This document shows, in pieces, positions 1 to 10,620 of a DNA stretch of 64,000 nucleotides. The notes beneath the pieces were generated by a model. That model made no database searches. It was not told the origin of the DNA and saw nothing but the letters and a program-made list of their open reading frames with translations. Source of the DNA: Augochlora pura (lineage: Eukaryota; Arthropoda; Insecta; Hymenoptera; Halictidae); contig NC_135779.1 of the NCBI RefSeq assembly GCF_028453695.1, positions 11,668,831 through 11,732,830 of the forward strand, given 5' to 3'. Within the stretch, counting starts at the first letter, position 1, and every line of letters starts with the position of its first letter. A program made the position numbers and the translations under genes.

Positions 1-845
1 TAGCTAGAATTATTAAAATATGCAAGATAATGACTTTATTGCCCTACATTATTGTGGGGTAAAATAATGTAGGACAAGATAATGTAGGACAAAATTACTA
101 TACAGTGAAATATCCTTTGTTATACGAAAATATTTTACCACTCGTAGTTGTTGTTTTCTAAAGAAGAATAATAAGGATATTCGAACGTTTTGTTAACATG
201 TTTTACATGTTATGCTCTGGCATCTATTTATCGACGGTTGGTTAATACTTTTTTAATTGATGTAATACTTTTAGATAATACTTTCGTAATTGCAATTGAT
301 AGTCAACGAATCATTTCGAGTAATATGATAATTGTTGTTAGAAATGTTACTTAAAGAAGACTTTGGAGGTTCATTTCAATATAACACAGTCATTTAGATG
401 AGACTAAATGTGATAATTACACTGAGGATTGATTTGATAAATAAACTTTTTGATTTGATAAAATGTTAAATAATGTATACAATATAATAAGTACAAAGTA
501 TATAATATAAAGAATTTTAAATAACTTAAATAAACTACGTGGACCATAATTCGTTTTCTAATATAGAAAAAATTGTACTAGTATCGTTGTTAGTATTGAA
601 TAATTGTTAACAATTATTTACTAAATCATTAAAAATTAAAAAAATGAAGCATTCCATTTCCATAAATAACTGTTATTTTGGAATTTGCATATTTTATTAT
701 ATTCTAATAATAAAACAGATATTTATACCGCATTGTCCAAGCTTTCCATACACTCTCTCATATTATTAGAAATAATAAAAATATTACAGAGTGTAAAAGC
801 ATTGTTAGTATCATCTGTACTATAGATTCTGTTGGAATTTCAACG
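1..845. other. AT-rich sequence, no gene seen
   Basis: Very AT-rich with stops in all frames. The only structure seen is near the left edge: CCTACATTATT (43-53) and its perfect inverted copy (63-73) form an 11-bp stem with a 9-base loop. The second arm is followed by a direct repeat of ATAATGTAGGACAA. No element could be assigned. Confidence 0.6.
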
Positions 846-1330
846 ATGACTACCGATGGAAAACAGACCCAGCGAACTGTTTTATGGCCCTTTATGAGGG
901 TGAGCCGTTGGCGACGAAGGCCCACGGATTTTTCAGTTCAAAAGCAGAAACCGGACCGTGAGGTTGCCACCTCTATTACTGTATATATTTTTCTCTGTAT
1001 ATGTAGTTCTGTTATACATCACTTATTCTACTGGATGCGCGAATGTTCTGAAGTATTAAATCGAATTAAAAATAAAGTGTATTAAAGTTTTAATTCAAAA
1101 CCATTCAACAGATTCTATAGTGTAAAATGTTGACAAATTGCTTCCCAACTTATGAACAAGTGGTCCCGATGGGTGTCGACGATATGAGTTCCGTGCTCCC
1201 GTTATCAGCGTTATAACTCTGTCATCAAAAACCAATGAAAAAGTGATCTCTGCCATATTTACGACGTTACCATGGAGATCATCCAGCCATGCAAAACGAT
1301 TCAGTTGTACACAATGGTTCGAAAACAATA
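846..1330. other. Unclassified segment of intermediate GC
   Basis: This stretch is less AT-rich than its flanks and has short open frames on both strands (79 codons plus, 77 codons minus). Neither translation contains a motif I recognise, and there is no convincing splice or polyadenylation context. It could be a decayed element or a small exon. I treat it as noncoding and unresolved. Confidence 0.35.
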
Positions 1331-2044
1331 AATAAGTATCTCGAAAAGTATTCTAAAAAGGAAAATCGTTCCTTTCATTTTCATATCAAAAATAGAAAAT
1401 ACAAATAGTACCGAATGCATTTGTATCATAGGCTCGGATAAATAAATGAAAAGACGATTTTAGACATTCTACAATGATCTAGATTCTCTAGCATATACAA
1501 AAAAAACTCTAGTCATTTACATCAGTTTTAAAAAAAGTTATGCCGTTTTAAAAGATGCATGGATATTTTTGCTACTAACTGTATGTATATAAACACTAGT
1601 ATGGGTCATGCGAGACCCGACCACTGGCCGCTATGAAGCTCTATGCGAGAGTGAAAGTGGAAATTTTTAAACATCTATAGCATTCGCGGATTTATTAAAA
1701 CGATTAACATGTTATAATAAATTGTTACTAGTGCAAAACACTTCGTCCTTGGTCGAATTTTTATAAAGTAACCTATAAAAAGCAGAATCTGCATAAAAAT
1801 ACAAGATAGTTTGATAATTATAGTCTGTTTAATCTCATTCCGGACATCTAAATGTCACTGGTTGGGTAGATTAATTTTAACTAACTAATGAATTGTAAAA
1901 TTGATTGGTTCGTAAATGATACTATATCTACACCGTTTATATTTAATTTCAATAATTGGGATACATCAGTACCTTTCACTTACAATTATCGCAATTATAA
2001 AACCATTCTCCCGCGGACTTAAAAAACAGAGTGGTCTCTTACGA
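1331..2044. other. AT-rich sequence with one hairpin
   Basis: No gene seen. At 1613-1628 there is a short palindrome, GGGTC-ATGCGA-GACCC, shortly after AACACTAG. It resembles the subterminal palindromes of the TTAA elements elsewhere in the window, but no TTAA boundary or second end was found. Confidence 0.4.
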
Positions 2045-2063
2045 AACACATAAATCGACAAAT

Positions 2064-2101
2064 AATTAACTAATAACTAGACTGTGAATTTTACATATTT
2101 A
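2064..2101 (-). repeat. Dispersed core motif, copy 1
   Basis: The reverse complement reads AAAATTCACAGTCTAGTTA, matching the consensus AAAAATCCGCAGTCTA seen at many places in the window. It lies inside the first 186-bp unit. Confidence 0.55.
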
Positions 2102-2254
2102 TAGAAAAATGGGGTAGTTGCAATTAAAAAAGAAAGACGCGTTCAAAGAATCTAAAAATGTCAACATATTATGATAATTTCAACCCATTAAAGTTATTGA
2201 AGAAAGAAAGAAAGAACCTGTTATTCAATCTATATCTATGTAAACACATAAGTA

Positions 2255-2290
2255 ATTAATAATTAGATTGCGAATTTTACGTATTTATGA
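2255..2290 (-). repeat. Dispersed core motif, copy 2
   Basis: The reverse complement reads TAAAATTCGCAATCTAATTA, the equivalent position in the second 186-bp unit, with one change in the GCAGTCTA core. Confidence 0.5.
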
Positions 2291-2405
2291 GAAAATAAGG
2301 TAGTTGCAATTAAAAATAGTAGACGCGTTCAAAGAATCTAAAAATCTCAACACATTATTTTCAACCAATTAAAGTCATTTAAGAAAGAAAGAAAGAGAAA
2401 CATAT

Positions 2406-3427
2406 CTCTATTTCGCAGAAAAATTTACAATCTAGTAACAACATTTAGTAAAAATGAAAATAGGACAACGAATGGTTGCATAACGGTACGTCCTACAGTA
2501 AAATGAGCGACAAATTTCTTCGATCGGTGACACGGCGCCGCGCCGGAAATTTCAAACAGAGACATCGGTTCGCGCGGAAAAGAATTCGTTTCCGCGGGCA
2601 CAGCGTTTTTCTTTCTGTGGAAGCAGCGGAGCATCGATCTCCGGCAGCGTTCGCCGGAATATTAAAAACTGCCGGGCAAGCAGAAGGAAACGGCGGGAAA
2701 CGGAATCGATGAAGACGAATCGGCCCGGCCCGGCCCGGCCCGGCTCGGCGCGGGCGACGGCGGCGGTGATATTAAAAAATGCCCGGGGTTAAGTGGTGTA
2801 ATTTTATTTACCCGAAGGCACGCCGGGGTTCGAGTCGTTTCTCAGGCTTAACCAGACGCGGTCGTTATCGCCAGCTTTGCCTCGAAACAAAAGCTCGGAA
2901 AAGTGGGCGCGCGCGGGCAGATGGAGAGGTGGCAAGAAAAAGGGAGATAGATAACGTCGAGGGCCATAGACGGAGAGGTAGAAATAGAAGAAGATTCCTT
3001 TTGAAACTGCCTCCGCCCCTTCACCCCTCTCTCTCTCTCTCTCTCTTTTTCTCCTTGAGCCTCGCGACGAAACGCCGCGGAGATTTTCCGACATTTTTCC
3101 GCCGTCCTTTGTTCGCCGTAAAGTATCCCAGAAATAATTTCGAGACAACCGTCTCGTTTACTTTTCCTACCGCCGCCGCCGACGCCGCCGCCGCGCGGCT
3201 TGGTTCAGGCTCCGCCGAATAAATATGAGAAAGCAGTTTTTTCAATGAATTCCCGCGCATTGTTGTCTGCGGCCGAAGGGAAACGCTCGACGCAATCTTA
3301 TTTATTTTACCCGGAGACACTTCTGCGCAGAATGCCGTGCGACAAGTCCCCCCCAATTAGAGATTAGCTTTTATGAGGTAACAACACTCTAACGGTGCAA
3401 GGAAATCGATTTCCTTCTTTTAGTTCC
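2406..3427. other. GC-rich, CpG-rich island with simple repeats
   Basis: This is a strongly GC-rich island with many CpGs. It contains about four tandem CGGCC units (2721-2750), a CT dinucleotide run (about 3026-3046) and a GCC trinucleotide run (about 3171-3195). Open frames of 147, 114 and 111 codons overlap here on opposite strands. They are arginine- and serine-rich products of the base composition, so I do not call them genes. Possible regulatory DNA, by inference only. Confidence 0.5.
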
Positions 3428-4328
3428 TTAACCTCTGTCGCGCGCACCGTTCCCGATTCGGAACTTCGTCCCAAATGTTCCATCGTTTGACACCAGGTCT
3501 CGTCAAAGTAACAGTTTTTTTATTTATAAGTTAGTTTGTTAGTTATATTCGCAAGCTATTTATTTAACCAGTTAACTGCGGCGAGGTCTTTGCAAAGCGT
3601 TCGCCAGTGTGTGTCGCGATGATCAAGCGATGACGATGTAAGTTATGAATCCAACTCAAATTATTTATAATTTTCGTTTGTTTGTTTCATTACGTCTTGA
3701 CCTCTAAGCATTTTAAACGTATTAAAATTTACGAATACAATTTAGTTTTTGCCAGAATTACAATTTAAATATCAAATTGTATACAAATTTTATTCATGAC
3801 GGATATAATCGTCGTGACACAAAATTCTGCCACATCTTCGTGACGGATATAGTCGTCAAACACACTTAACTAATACAATTGAAGAATAAGCATACTGACT
3901 TCACACTTGATAAATTGTGTCCGTGTTTTTGATACAAAATGAGAACTTGTAATACTGATTTGCTTTTAAAAAATTGAACGACAAAGCTGAAAAACTTGTT
4001 AATTATTCTCTCAGAAAATATTCTCTCAGAAAGATTAAATCATTTGTTTAGTGCTGGAAATATGCCCTTAACATACATGTAAGCAATGCCTGCAAATTGT
4101 GTGCGGTAGCGTGTTTCTTTTTGGGACTATTTTTCACTTCCGTTTGAGCTTCGCATCAAGTACTATCGTAAGAACGAGTGTGGTTCCAATCTTTCTATAT
4201 GCACATACACTATATTCAAGCATTGTTGTATATACATTATATAAATAAATAATCTCAACAATTAGCAATTACCTATAAAAGATTTCCAGTCGGTATCTAT
4301 TTCTTAACAGTTCAGCGAAGCGTTCCCT
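3428..4328. other. AT-rich sequence with a possible TTAA-element end and two palindromes
   Basis: TTAACCTCTGTCGCGCGC at 3428 is followed by the palindrome GTTCC-CGATTC-GGAAC, the arrangement typical of TTAA elements here, but I could not find a matching right end. GACGGATATAATCGTC (3798-3813) and GACGGATATAGTCGTC (3842-3857) are a near-identical palindrome pair, just before a TTAA at about 3866. These may be the ends of one degraded element. No gene. Confidence 0.4.
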
Positions 4329-4854
4329 TTAACCCCTTCCCGTACTGTGACGAGCCTGACTCGTCATTGTGATTTCTAACAATAACCTGTTAAGCAAGAA
4401 TGTTATTTCGTCTTTTTAAGTCGAAATAAAATTCTGCCTTTTTACCGCTAATATTTAAGCGCGGAAGTGATTGCAAGCACACTATAAATATTGTTGCGGG
4501 CTTCGGGAACCTCGTCCGGTTCCCGTCGCCCCGTTTGCCCCGTTTCACGTGTTCGCGGCATGATTGACTATTTATTTTCACAGTTTTACAATTATACAAT
4601 TCAATATACAATATCGGTTAAATAATTTCAATGTCACGGGTTTGCTGTCAAATCGCAACTGCCCAAGTTCAGCTCGGTCAGAAGACCCTGAACCATGTTG
4701 CCGTCTTTTATTTCAAGGGAGAATTCCAAGGCGGCACCGGTCATCCATCCGGTGCTCGTAACAATATTAATTTTATTTCCCCTCAAGAAATTATTCCAAT
4801 CGAAAATTATTTAATCGTTGTAACTGCGAAGATAAAAGTACTGCAAGGGGTTAA
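4329..4854. mobile_element. TTAA-flanked piggyBac-like MITE, family A, interrupted by an LTR
   Basis: Bounded by TTAA at 4329-4332 and 4851-4854. Left end TTAACCCCTTCCCGTACTGT; inverted right end TTAACCCCTTGCAGTACTTT. Just inside the left end is the palindrome ACGAGCCTGACTCGT. The left half matches the inverted copy at 53572-53827 over about 170 bp, and the right end matches 16401-16641. Those copies are about 240-256 bp. The extra length here is the segment 4492-4763, a probable LTR insertion. TTAA target and CCC-starting ends are characteristic of piggyBac-type elements. No transposase is encoded, so it is non-autonomous. Confidence 0.82.
4492..4763 (-). mobile_element. Probable solo LTR inside the family A element
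   Basis: A 272-bp block absent from other family A copies. It starts TGTTGCGGGC and ends GCTCGTAACA, giving TGTT...AACA inverted ends, and is flanked by ATAT at 4488-4491 and 4764-4767, a 4-bp target duplication. Read on the minus strand it has AATAAA-type signals in its second half, so I place it on that strand. No internal retrotransposon sequence (gag or pol) is present, which fits a solo LTR. The retrotransposon class is not determined. A non-LTR insertion with similar ends is possible. Confidence 0.62.
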
Positions 4855-5617
4855 TCAAGAGACACCGGCTCGCAAGCGACACGAATCTCTTTCACGTATC
4901 GCCAGAACTCCGCCCATTTTTTCCGCTAATTATCAGTTACGCCAGTCCCGCTGATTGAAACCGCCCGAGACGCGGCTCGCGAATTAGCACCGGCGTACTA
5001 ATCAGATTTTACTGGTGTTTAAGGTCAGTGCCGCGCGTGAACAGTTATCCGTATCAATGACAGGAGGCATCTAATGCGTTGATAAAATGATAGATTGCGG
5101 CGCGGCAGCTGCACCGTAATAAATCCTGAGCCTCGAGTGCTCGATAATGAAATTAATTTTGTAATAGCGCTGGTCTGATTCATCGTTTTATATTCCGTCG
5201 GTTTGCAAATTGGTGATGCAATTTGCGCTGTGCTCGTTCTTGATAAAACGATTCCCGTTTACACGTGGCTTTCTTCAAAATTGTGAATGACGTCAAGAGT
5301 TTGCGCGATACGTTGCAAACGAGAGATTACGTGTAATATTAAAGTATAATTTTGATTAATGAAATAGATATGAGAAGTTCAGATTTAATTATAATTTCAA
5401 GCAGCTTAGATTCTGAAAATCTTGGTAAAAATCAGTTTATATAAATATGTAATAAATGTCGAGTTTTACGAACGACTAAAACGGGTTGTATGTTGCAGTT
5501 GATGTGTCTAAGAAAAATATTTGGTGGAACTGCGACTTCAAAAATTTTAGTAAAATGAAACTAGAACTTTAATATTTGTCAAATTAAATTATTGGTTTAA
5601 TACGTCTCCAATATAAT
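4855..5617. other. No gene; GC-moderate then AT-rich
   Basis: The first 400 bases are moderately GC-rich with blocks such as GCGGCTCGCGAATTAGCACC and could be conserved noncoding DNA. The rest is AT-rich. No open frame or repeat worth naming was found. Confidence 0.45.
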
Positions 5618-5864
5618 TTAACCCTTTGCACTCGTATGGTGACTCGGAGGCACCACTAAAATTCTTCTATCATGTTCCAAGATAATTTTTATACAAAAAA
5701 AGGTTAGATTTAAAAAATTGTCAAATAGTGAAACTATTTATATGAGTAACAAGAATCAATTTCTTATGCATAAAAATGCACTTTGTTACATAGGATAGAA
5801 ATACTACGAGCCAGAAATTTTACTTCAGATTTACGGTTAAAATAGCTTCGAGTGAAAACTAAAT
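5618..5864. mobile_element. TTAA-type MITE, family B (right end degraded)
   Basis: The left end TTAACCCTTTGCACTCG is followed directly by the palindrome GGTGACTCGGAGGCACC. The same end occurs at 9419. The right end is probably the degraded CTTCGAGTGAAAACTAAAT at about 5846-5864, which resembles an inverted copy of the left terminus. That would make the element about 247 bp, in line with families A and E. The left end is well supported; the right boundary is inferred. Confidence 0.6.
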
Positions 5865-6370
5865 GAGTTTCTATAAATTACTCATGCTGTAGAAATTCTT
5901 CTCTAATCCTATTTTATAAATCACTGTGTAAACATTTGGGCAATATAAATAAATTGACACACACGTTACGTCTGTGTCGATTGTTAGAAACAAGTACAAG
6001 CGAAAATCTAATTAAGTTTCAAGTAAATAGAAAATAGTAAATTAATGTTCTTAATTTTTTACGATCGTATATCTATTTTCAGCCACCAAAGCTATTTTTA
6101 CATGAAATTAAAACATAGTATTGTGTCACAGAATATCTAAATTTTAAAACAGAATTAATAAACTTTGTTCATCCTCATAATTCTGCATATTACGTATTAC
6201 TGTTCATTAAAAAAAAAAAATTAATTCCAACCAGCATAACACCTATAAACTTAATACAACCACGAAAAATCAAATTGAAATAAAACTTACAATAATTTAA
6301 ATAAAATTAACAGCCAATCGATTAACAATATTGTAATCCCGGCGAAACGTCAAAGAAATTAAAAGATTCC
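5865..6370. other. AT-rich sequence, no gene seen
   Basis: AT-rich throughout with stops in every frame and a poly-A run near 6210. No repeat or coding signal seen. Confidence 0.6.
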
Positions 6371-6893
6371 GAATCAAATTCGCCCTCCTTGAAAATACAT
6401 ATATCTTGGGGCAAGAAAAAGCCGGCGCCGTGGTGGAAGCGCGACGAATTCCGAAATCGCGGGGCCGTTTAAACGCGTGCGTTTACACGCGCGCCGTAAT
6501 CCGTGGAATAAAAAGACGCGGCGGCTGCGGCAATTTAATTCAACGGACCGCGAGGATCCAGCGCGTTTGCTTCGAACAAGAAATCCGCTGGCAAACGAGC
6601 GACGCCGAGGCTTACGCAAACGGTAATCACGGCAAAGTGATTCACTCGTCCCTCGCGACTTTAAAACGTTAAGACGGGCACAAGGTTACAAGCCCGGTAT
6701 TATCCTCCGAGGCGATCTTTCCAAGTTCATTAACGTGTCGTACGTGGGTTAAAACGAGTCAACCGGCGCGACGCGGGTACGTAGGCAGCCAGACGAACGG
6801 TCGGCCGCGGCTCGCACGCGCAAAACCGAAAATCCTCGACGACTGTGCTGCGAGACAGTTTTGCGATTTGGCGAAATCGCCGCTCAAATTTTG
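6371..6893. other. GC-rich, CpG-rich island
   Basis: GC-rich block with overlapping open frames on both strands (88 codons plus, 81 and 62 codons minus). None resembles a known protein. It ends exactly at the TTAA of the next element. Confidence 0.5.
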
Positions 6894-7220
6894 TTAACAC
6901 GTTGAATGCCACGCCCATTTTACAGGAATTGTCCGTGGCGCCATGATAAATTTTCTATTATGACACATCGGAACGTACGCACATAATAAAACTATATTTC
7001 ATATATAAATAAAACTATTTTCAGATGTTTTATAAGGCATTCATTTCCTCACACCACTACATCAACGATGATAATAATAAAAAAATTATAAGTATTGTCA
7101 TTTGTTTAAATTATATATATTTTCATCAATCTGAGCGCGCCGGTCACCGGCGGCCCCCATGGCGTCACTGCCAAGTTCAGTGCCGGTCACCGGTGACCCC
7201 CGTGGCATTCAACGTGTTAA
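6894..7220. mobile_element. TTAA-flanked MITE, family E
   Basis: TTAA at 6894-6897 and 7217-7220. The ends TTAACACGTTGAATGCCACG and, inverted, TTAACACGTTGAATGCCACG match over 20 bases. The right subterminal region contains the perfect palindrome GGTCACCGGTGACC and a related GCCGGTCACCGGC unit. No transposase. A second, shorter member lies at 17648-17891. Length 327 bp. Confidence 0.85.
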
Positions 7221-7294
7221 TACGAGATTCGGTTATCCGAACTAATTGTGACAGCACGAGTGTTCGAACAATTGCGCAACTACTTAGTTGACAG

Positions 7295-7440
7295 TTCAAC
7301 TCCTTGTCGTACTTTGACGAGTCCAACTCGAGATGGAAATTACTAGTAACAAATAATTAAATATGTATGTTATTCTGTTCTTTAAAATTGGAATAAAATT
7401 CGGATCCCTTGTTATTGTTTCGCTTCAAAATACAATTCTA
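7295..7440. mobile_element. Degraded family A fragment
   Basis: TTCAACTCCTTGTCGTACTT followed by GACGAGTCCAACTCGAG corresponds to the family A terminus with TTAA changed to TTCAA. The similarity fades after about 140 bp (the AATAAAATTC block). No opposite end was found. Confidence 0.55.
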
Positions 7441-7549
7441 TGACCTGGTCAACATAAATCCAGCCGTAGCATGCAGTTCTCTGAAAAGTCGTTACTTCAA
7501 ATAAATTTTTATCTCTTTATTACATTATGACCAGCAGCTGCTCACCAAC

Positions 7550-8106
7550 TGTTAGGCTACTACCGCGTTTAGAAAACTTTCATTTCGTATGTCCTGTGCA
7601 AGTCGAGGTATTTTTCCGGGTTTACTGCCTGCTACGGTCAAATCTCGAGACATGCGGATCGCACGTGCGTACCGTTCCGGGGTACGGTTCATACCTGGAG
7701 GTCACCAGTACTCTGGACGGTCACCTCTTCCTTCTTTCCTTTTCCTTCTATCTCTTCACCTATTTCTTGTCTCTACTCTGGCAATAACCAATCATGCAGG
7801 ACAACCATTCCCCTCTCTCAATTTAGAAATTTATCATCAGCAAATCCGCTTGTTCCACCAAAAATGCACGCCCATACCGAATTTACCTCGGAGCAAAATA
7901 GCATCTCACTCGACACTCTCGCAACACAATCTCCAGTACAAACATACACTTCATACGAAATTCATTAGTCTAGACATCATTATCATCTGTTAGTTATTCG
8001 CGGCATCATAATCAATTAATAATAGTCACAGAATCAACGTCGTTTATAGTTTTGATATTGTTGTTAAGTGTTATTATAATAAAGAGTTTTATTACGTTTA
8101 CATCCA
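7550..8106 (+). mobile_element. Probable solo LTR of an LTR retrotransposon
   Basis: This block begins TGTTAGGCTACTACC and ends TTTACATCCA, with TG...CA termini. It is flanked by CCAAC (7545-7549) and CCAAT (8107-8111), a 5-bp target duplication with one change. An AATAAA signal (8078-8083) lies near the 3' end, as expected at the R/U5 region. The middle is pyrimidine-rich. Open frames of 86 and 134 codons lie inside it but resemble no protein. No internal domain or second LTR is present. The family is undetermined. Confidence 0.6.
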
Positions 8107-8111
8107 CCAAT

Positions 8112-8830
8112 TCTATCATCCTTGTCATTCGAAAGAATCACCGGGAACCGCGTACCATCAAGATAATCGTGTGTGCGCGGATAAACAGTTATTAATATGT
8201 AAGCATTCAAGTAAACAGGCACGGCATAAACATTAATGTTTCGTCAACCATAGGAATTTCATAAAATTAATGTTTTATCAGTTACTCTTTTTACGTTCTT
8301 AGGAATCCTAATGTTTCTGGGATCTCGATAAAATTAGGAAAATATAATAGATTAGCGTCAAGATAAATTTTCACATCCGAGAAGTATGGGTGATCCATAT
8401 ATGGATGATGTGGCAATCGGGGTCGGAATGCTAGATTTGGTCTTGACTGATGTGCACAATAATTGTTTATAATATATTATATACTATAATCTTTGTATTA
8501 GCGTTATATACACCCTATACAATCTGTTACGTTCGTGCATAAATAATTGCTTAATTTCAAAGCAAATATGTTCCAGGTTAAGACACATTTCCTGAGTTCA
8601 TAACGAGTTCGTAACTCGAAGCAGAGAAAATGTTTGTAAAGGAAACAGCTACTTCGAATGGTCTCAGAAACTCGATCGCGAGTCATTTTTGAGATCCTTG
8701 TATGTTTTGACAAGTGTTTGTATTCTCAGTGTCTAGGTTAACAAAGACGTTCGCTTCCAAAGTCCTTTCAGCTCCTACTACTGTTGTCATTAAGCAAACA
8801 TAACCCGTTTAACTTCGTTTATTTACGATT
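8112..8830. other. AT-rich sequence, no gene seen
   Basis: No coding signal or repeat. The segment just after the LTR (8112-8160) is slightly more GC-rich. A 69-codon minus-strand frame at 8504-8713 has no recognisable content. Confidence 0.55.
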
Positions 8831-9418
8831 CTCTGGATCACGAACACTGCTGGCAATTGCAGTGGCAACTTCCAGTGTTCCGAACGCCCCTCTGTAGTTC
8901 GCAAGCGCGACAGAACTTTCGGAACGGCCTAATATAAGAATGGTAATGCGGCGCGGCAGATCTCGGTGCAGCGACTTCCTCGGTGCATTCTGCCACCCGC
9001 GAGCGTTCCCAGAGCACCGCGGTAATCATAAATCGCGTCTACGAAAGAAGTATCACGATGGAAAAGCGCAATAAGACTGACAGAAAGCGTCCCGTTGCCG
9101 GCGCGCGGAAGTCGTGGAGCGTCGCGCCGAGTCGCACGATGTTAATTTACTACACGAGGAGTCAAAGTGATTCGCGGCTCTCGTGCTGTCCCGAGAGACG
9201 GCAGTCGGCTCGACCCCCGGCTACTTTATGATCCGGCCCGAGAAATTTATACGCCGGAAAATTTCCGGAAAACGCGGAAACACGAGGGGGGGCTCGGGGC
9301 AGGTCGACGGGAGAAATCGATGGACGTGGAGGGGAATTAATGGCGGCACCGCACAATGGTCCCAAATACTGACAACGCGGTCAGAACCCATAAAAATGAA
9401 TTTCCTCGCAGATTCATC
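8831..9418. other. GC-rich, CpG-rich island
   Basis: GC-rich island with open frames on both strands of 60-88 codons, all composition-driven. It ends where a family B terminus begins. Confidence 0.5.
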
Positions 9419-9555
9419 TCAACCCTTTACACTCGAACGGCGACTCTGAGGCGCCGCTGGAAATTCCCGCACCATGTTTCGAAATAACTTTGTCAATGCC
9501 AAGCTTGTTTATGTTAGAAATGCTGTCGAATGTTCTATGTACAAGCTACAACTCA
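9419..9555. mobile_element. Family B TTAA-element left end
   Basis: TCAACCCTTTACACTCG followed by the palindrome GGCGACTCTGAGGCGCC is the same terminus as at 5618, with TTAA mutated to TCAA. No right terminus was recognised. The sequence runs straight into the TTAA of the family A copy at 9556, so either the right end is lost or the two elements share a site. Confidence 0.55.
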
Positions 9556-9804
9556 TTAACCCTTTGAGGTACTTTAACGAGTCAGACTCGTGATAGAGAT
9601 TTATAATAACAGGCAGTTATATACGAATGTTTATCCGTTCCTTTAAGTAGAAATCAAATTACTCTCTCGTCACCAATATTTAAACATTCGAGTAGATGTA
9701 AGGACACAAGAAATATAAAATTCCTTTTTCTTCTAAGAAATTAGTACTATCGAAAAAATTCTAGTCATAAGAATTTTAAAGAAAATGGTACAACAAGTCA
9801 TTGA
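9556..9804. mobile_element. TTAA-type MITE, family A
   Basis: Starts TTAACCCTTTGAGGTACTTT followed by the palindrome ACGAGTCAGACTCGT. It aligns along its whole length to the inverted copy at 16401-16641, with shared blocks CACCAATATTTAAACATTCG and AGTAGATG. The right end GGTACAACAAG aligns with the GGTACGGCAGG terminus of that copy, but the final TTAA is mutated. About 249 bp, non-coding. Confidence 0.78.
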
Positions 9805-9829
9805 AATAGCTGCGATTGCAAAGCACGTT

Positions 9830-9915
9830 GTATTAGGTCGGAAACTGTGAAACAAGCGCCGCAGCTGAACACAGACTAAACAAAAACTCCCGTTTCATAG
9901 TTTCCAATCTAATAC
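9830..9915. other. Hairpin with 24-bp arms (pre-miRNA-like geometry)
   Basis: The arm at 9830-9853 pairs with 9892-9915 over 24 positions. As RNA there would be one C-A mismatch and two G-U pairs, with a 38-base loop. It lies 25 bases beyond a family A element. The arms match no microRNA I know. It could be a microRNA precursor, a tiny inverted-repeat element, or chance. Confidence 0.45.
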
Positions 9916-10620
9916 TATGATTTCTTTTACAAGGAAGTTAATTAATGCTTGTTTATGCTAAGACGAACGATTTATATTTATTGTACTATGCCAGCGTTTA
10001 CTTCCACGTTTATATATTGATAATAAAAGGTTAGAATCATATCTTGATTTGAGATTAACATTTAGGAGATCAAGTTCCACGCTATAGAACAAGGAATTTA
10101 ATCGAAATACTTGTCGAATTAAATTTTATTCGAATAATATCCAGTTCTGTTCTGATACTCTGGTAATTATATTGTATTTCAATGAGATAGTAATTCAACG
10201 ACATAATCCGAACCTTCCAGGTTAATTAAATTGTTAATTATTTTAATCACGAGTGTAACTCAAATGCGATACAATTGAAACAAAATGTAATTAAAATACA
10301 ACGTAATTGAAATACAGTTTTTCATATCGCAGCCAAGGACTTTGAAGAAATGATACATTTTTGTGTTCTCATTTCGCTATTAATTTATGATTTGTTAATT
10401 CGTAATTCGAATTCAATTACATCCTAATCCGTAATGAATTATGACTGCAATTACGAGTTACATCGTGATTTAATTAAACGGAGATCTGAACAAATTAAAA
10501 TGCGATTCTATTACTTTTGAATTATAATTTCGTGATTAACTGTGACGCTGTGTGACTCTGGATTCAAATAATTCGATCAAGTAATATGAAGTCAAAAATC
10601 ATAATTCGATCATCAATTTT
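9916..10620. other. AT-rich, low-complexity sequence
   Basis: Many degenerate repeats of AATTACGA, GTAATTGAAATAC and similar words between about 10200 and 10600. No gene. Confidence 0.5.

Larger units (their letters stand above)
2045..2405. repeat. Tandem duplication, 186-bp unit, two copies
   Basis: Two adjacent diverged copies of one unit. Landmarks recur 186 bp apart: GAATTTTAC at 2086 and 2272. Shared blocks include GGTAGTTGCAATTAAAAA, GACGCGTTCAAAGAATC and a run of GAAA repeats closing each copy. Each copy carries, on the minus strand, the dispersed core ending in GCAGTCTA-type sequence. The period equals that of the unrelated-looking array at 32811-33395. Confidence 0.8.

Noticed and set aside
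2779..3222. 147-codon Arg/Ser-rich frame
   Set aside because: It is built from CT and GCC simple repeats and overlapped by minus-strand frames.
7589..7993. 134-codon plus-strand frame
   Set aside because: It lies wholly inside the probable solo LTR 7550-8106 and resembles no retrotransposon protein.
9183..9449. 88-codon frame in a GC-rich island ending in a family B terminus
   Set aside because: Its last codons are the MITE terminal sequence, showing that the frame is accidental.
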